Shown piece by piece: positions 6,124 through 7,021 of a stretch of DNA of 7,021 nt. The translations under genes and the position numbers were made by a program. This DNA is from Lachnospiraceae bacterium UBA1760 (GTDB lineage Bacteria > Bacillota > Clostridia > Lachnospirales > Lachnospiraceae): contig DCHE01000081.1 of the NCBI GenBank assembly GCA_002314775.1, forward strand, positions 330-7,350, in the 5' to 3' direction. The notes beneath the pieces are model-generated. The model made no database searches. It was not told where the DNA came from and saw only the letters and a program-made list of their open reading frames with translations. Within the stretch, counting starts at the first letter, position 1; every line of letters starts with the position of its first letter.

Positions 6124-7021
6124 ATGTTTTGTAAAGAGTGTGGATATGAAATTAATGGAAATGAGTTGAATTGCCCGGTGTGTGGTGCTAAGGTACTTCA
6201 GGTGAAAAATACCAAGGTGGATAAGCTTGAGGAATATGGCAGGAGATTTCTTGCCGGGGATATGAATGCGTATAACGACATTTATATGAACACTGAAAAG
6301 TGGTTAAGATCAATGCTTTACCACAGAATCAATAAGGAAGAGGTTGAGAACTGTATGCAGGAGATTTACCTCAAGCTGTACAGAAACATCAGCTATTTCA
6401 ATCCGGACAAGGGCTCATTTAGAGCCTGGTTTAACAGGGTTGCGGAGAACTGCGCAAATGATTACCGTGACAAGGTTAATAACTATGCAAAGCATATAAA
6501 TGACAGCTATATGGTAGCCGATGAAGAGGGCTTTAGCGAGATGGAAATTCCTGATTTCAGCTACTCGCCAGATGCGTATTTCAGCGAGTCAGAGGTTTCA
6601 ACCATTGTAAATGAAATCTTAGGTGAGATATCAGAGGACCAGAGAAAATGCCTTATGCTCTACCATGTTGACAGGTACAGCTACAAGGAAATTGCAAATA
6701 TTCTCAACATTCCAGAGGGAACCGTAAAAAGCAGAATTAATTCAGGAAGAGCAAAGGTTGAGAAAAAGGTGAATGCGCTTTCTGCACAGGGAATTAAGCT
6801 CTTCAGCCTTGCACCATTTACATTCTTTGTATGGCTTATCAGATACTACGATGGTGCAGCACTTACTGTCACCGGACAGCTACAAGGTGCTGTTGGAACT
6901 GGAATAGCAGCAGGAACTGCAGGTGGAGCCGGTATGCTTGGAGTTAACCAGGCCGGAACAGGCATGGCAGGTGCCGGAGTAGCAGGAGCAAATATGGCAG
7001 GCACAGGCACAGCCGGAGGAG
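6124..7021 (+). CDS. ECF-type sigma factor with N-terminal zinc ribbon and Gly/Ala-rich tail (open at the window end)
   Basis: A sigma-70 family factor that would direct RNA polymerase to a small regulon. The 299 residues present show a zinc ribbon (C3, C6, C17, C20), region 2 at about 46-117 (MQEIYLKLYRNI, then FRAWFNRVAENCANDYRD), a polar linker to about 160, and region 4 at about 168-215 (ISEDQRKCLMLYH, then the helix-turn-helix YKEIANILNIPEGTVKSRI). Standard ECF factors are about 160-200 residues; this one has roughly 30 extra in front and more than 80 behind. The tail has a hydrophobic stretch (224-242, LFSLAPFTFFVWLIRYY), possibly a membrane segment, then Gly/Ala-rich sequence still open at 7021. 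ATG 6124 is set by GGAGG (6111-6115) eight bases upstream and by the Cys motif right after it. It may lack a separate anti-sigma partner if the tail serves that purpose (inference). It lies behind a strong terminator with its own promoters, so it is not cotranscribed with the surface protein. Confidence 0.88.
   Translation, partial: MFCKECGYEINGNELNCPVCGAKVLQVKNTKVDKLEEYGRRFLAGDMNAYNDIYMNTEKWLRSMLYHRINKEEVENCMQEIYLKLYRNISYFNPDKGSFRAWFNRVAENCANDYRDKVNNYAKHINDSYMVADEEGFSEMEIPDFSYSPDAYFSESEVSTIVNEILGEISEDQRKCLMLYHVDRYSYKEIANILNIPEGTVKSRINSGRAKVEKKVNALSAQGIKLFSLAPFTFFVWLIRYYDGAALTVTGQLQGAVGTGIAAGTAGGAGMLGVNQAGTGMAGAGVAGANMAGTGTAGG
6934..7020 (+). repeat. Gly/Ala-rich decapeptide repeat in the sigma factor tail
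   Basis: Residues 271-299 fall into ten-residue units, each starting with Met: MLGVNQAGTG, MAGAGVAGAN and MAGTGTAGG, the last cut by the window end. The second and third units (DNA 6964 and 6994) begin with the same ATGGCAGG and share G-x-AG spacing; the first is diverged. The Gly/Ala/Thr composition starts at about residue 255, so the repeat grades into low-complexity sequence. Confidence 0.55.

Noticed and set aside
5987..6169. Plus-strand open frame of 60 codons before the sigma factor
   Set aside because: It covers promoter and leader sequence, has no ribosome binding site, and overlaps the zinc ribbon start in another frame.

Overview
The window looks like chromosome from a low-to-moderate GC anaerobic Firmicute, most likely a Lachnospiraceae member (Butyrivibrio, Pseudobutyrivibrio or Roseburia-like). 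The grounds are a rubrerythrin of clostridial type, strong GGAGG ribosome binding sites at 7-8 nt, AT-rich sigma-A promoters, a very large secreted CAP/Ig-like repeat protein whose C-terminal domain resembles ones I recall from rumen and gut Lachnospiraceae, and an ECF sigma factor with an N-terminal zinc ribbon. The genus is an inference from recall; no search was run.

Layout. Positions 1-448 (minus) hold the N-terminal 149 codons of a rubrerythrin, cut by the window edge inside its rubredoxin domain; its promoter and a perfect dyad over the expected start site lie at 484-531. Positions 575-1237 (minus) encode an unrecognised 220-residue membrane protein. A 253-bp divergent region (1238-1490) carries an extended -10 promoter leftward, a sigma-A promoter rightward, and between them a tandem series of 11-bp units. 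Positions 1491-5882 (plus) encode a 1463-residue secreted protein: signal peptide, CAP domain, Ig-like and MBG/YDG-like modules, two cysteine-rich inserts and a distinct C-terminal domain. A strong intrinsic terminator follows at 5917-5954. Positions 6124-7021 (plus) hold an ECF-type sigma factor gene, open at the window end, with a zinc ribbon in front and a hydrophobic segment plus a Gly/Ala-rich decapeptide repeat behind.

How the parts may fit. The rubrerythrin is an oxidative-stress housekeeping gene and probably unrelated to the rest. The membrane protein and the giant surface protein share a divergent control region that may bind one regulator on the 11-bp array. The sigma factor has its own sigma-A promoter and, nearer the gene, a sequence resembling ECF promoters (TGAACT, 16 bp, CGTA), which suggests autoregulation. 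Whether this sigma factor controls the surface protein is open: that promoter has a TGAAAC motif but no CGTA element. No gene-free stretch exceeds 300 bases. I see no tRNA, rRNA, CRISPR or insertion sequence.
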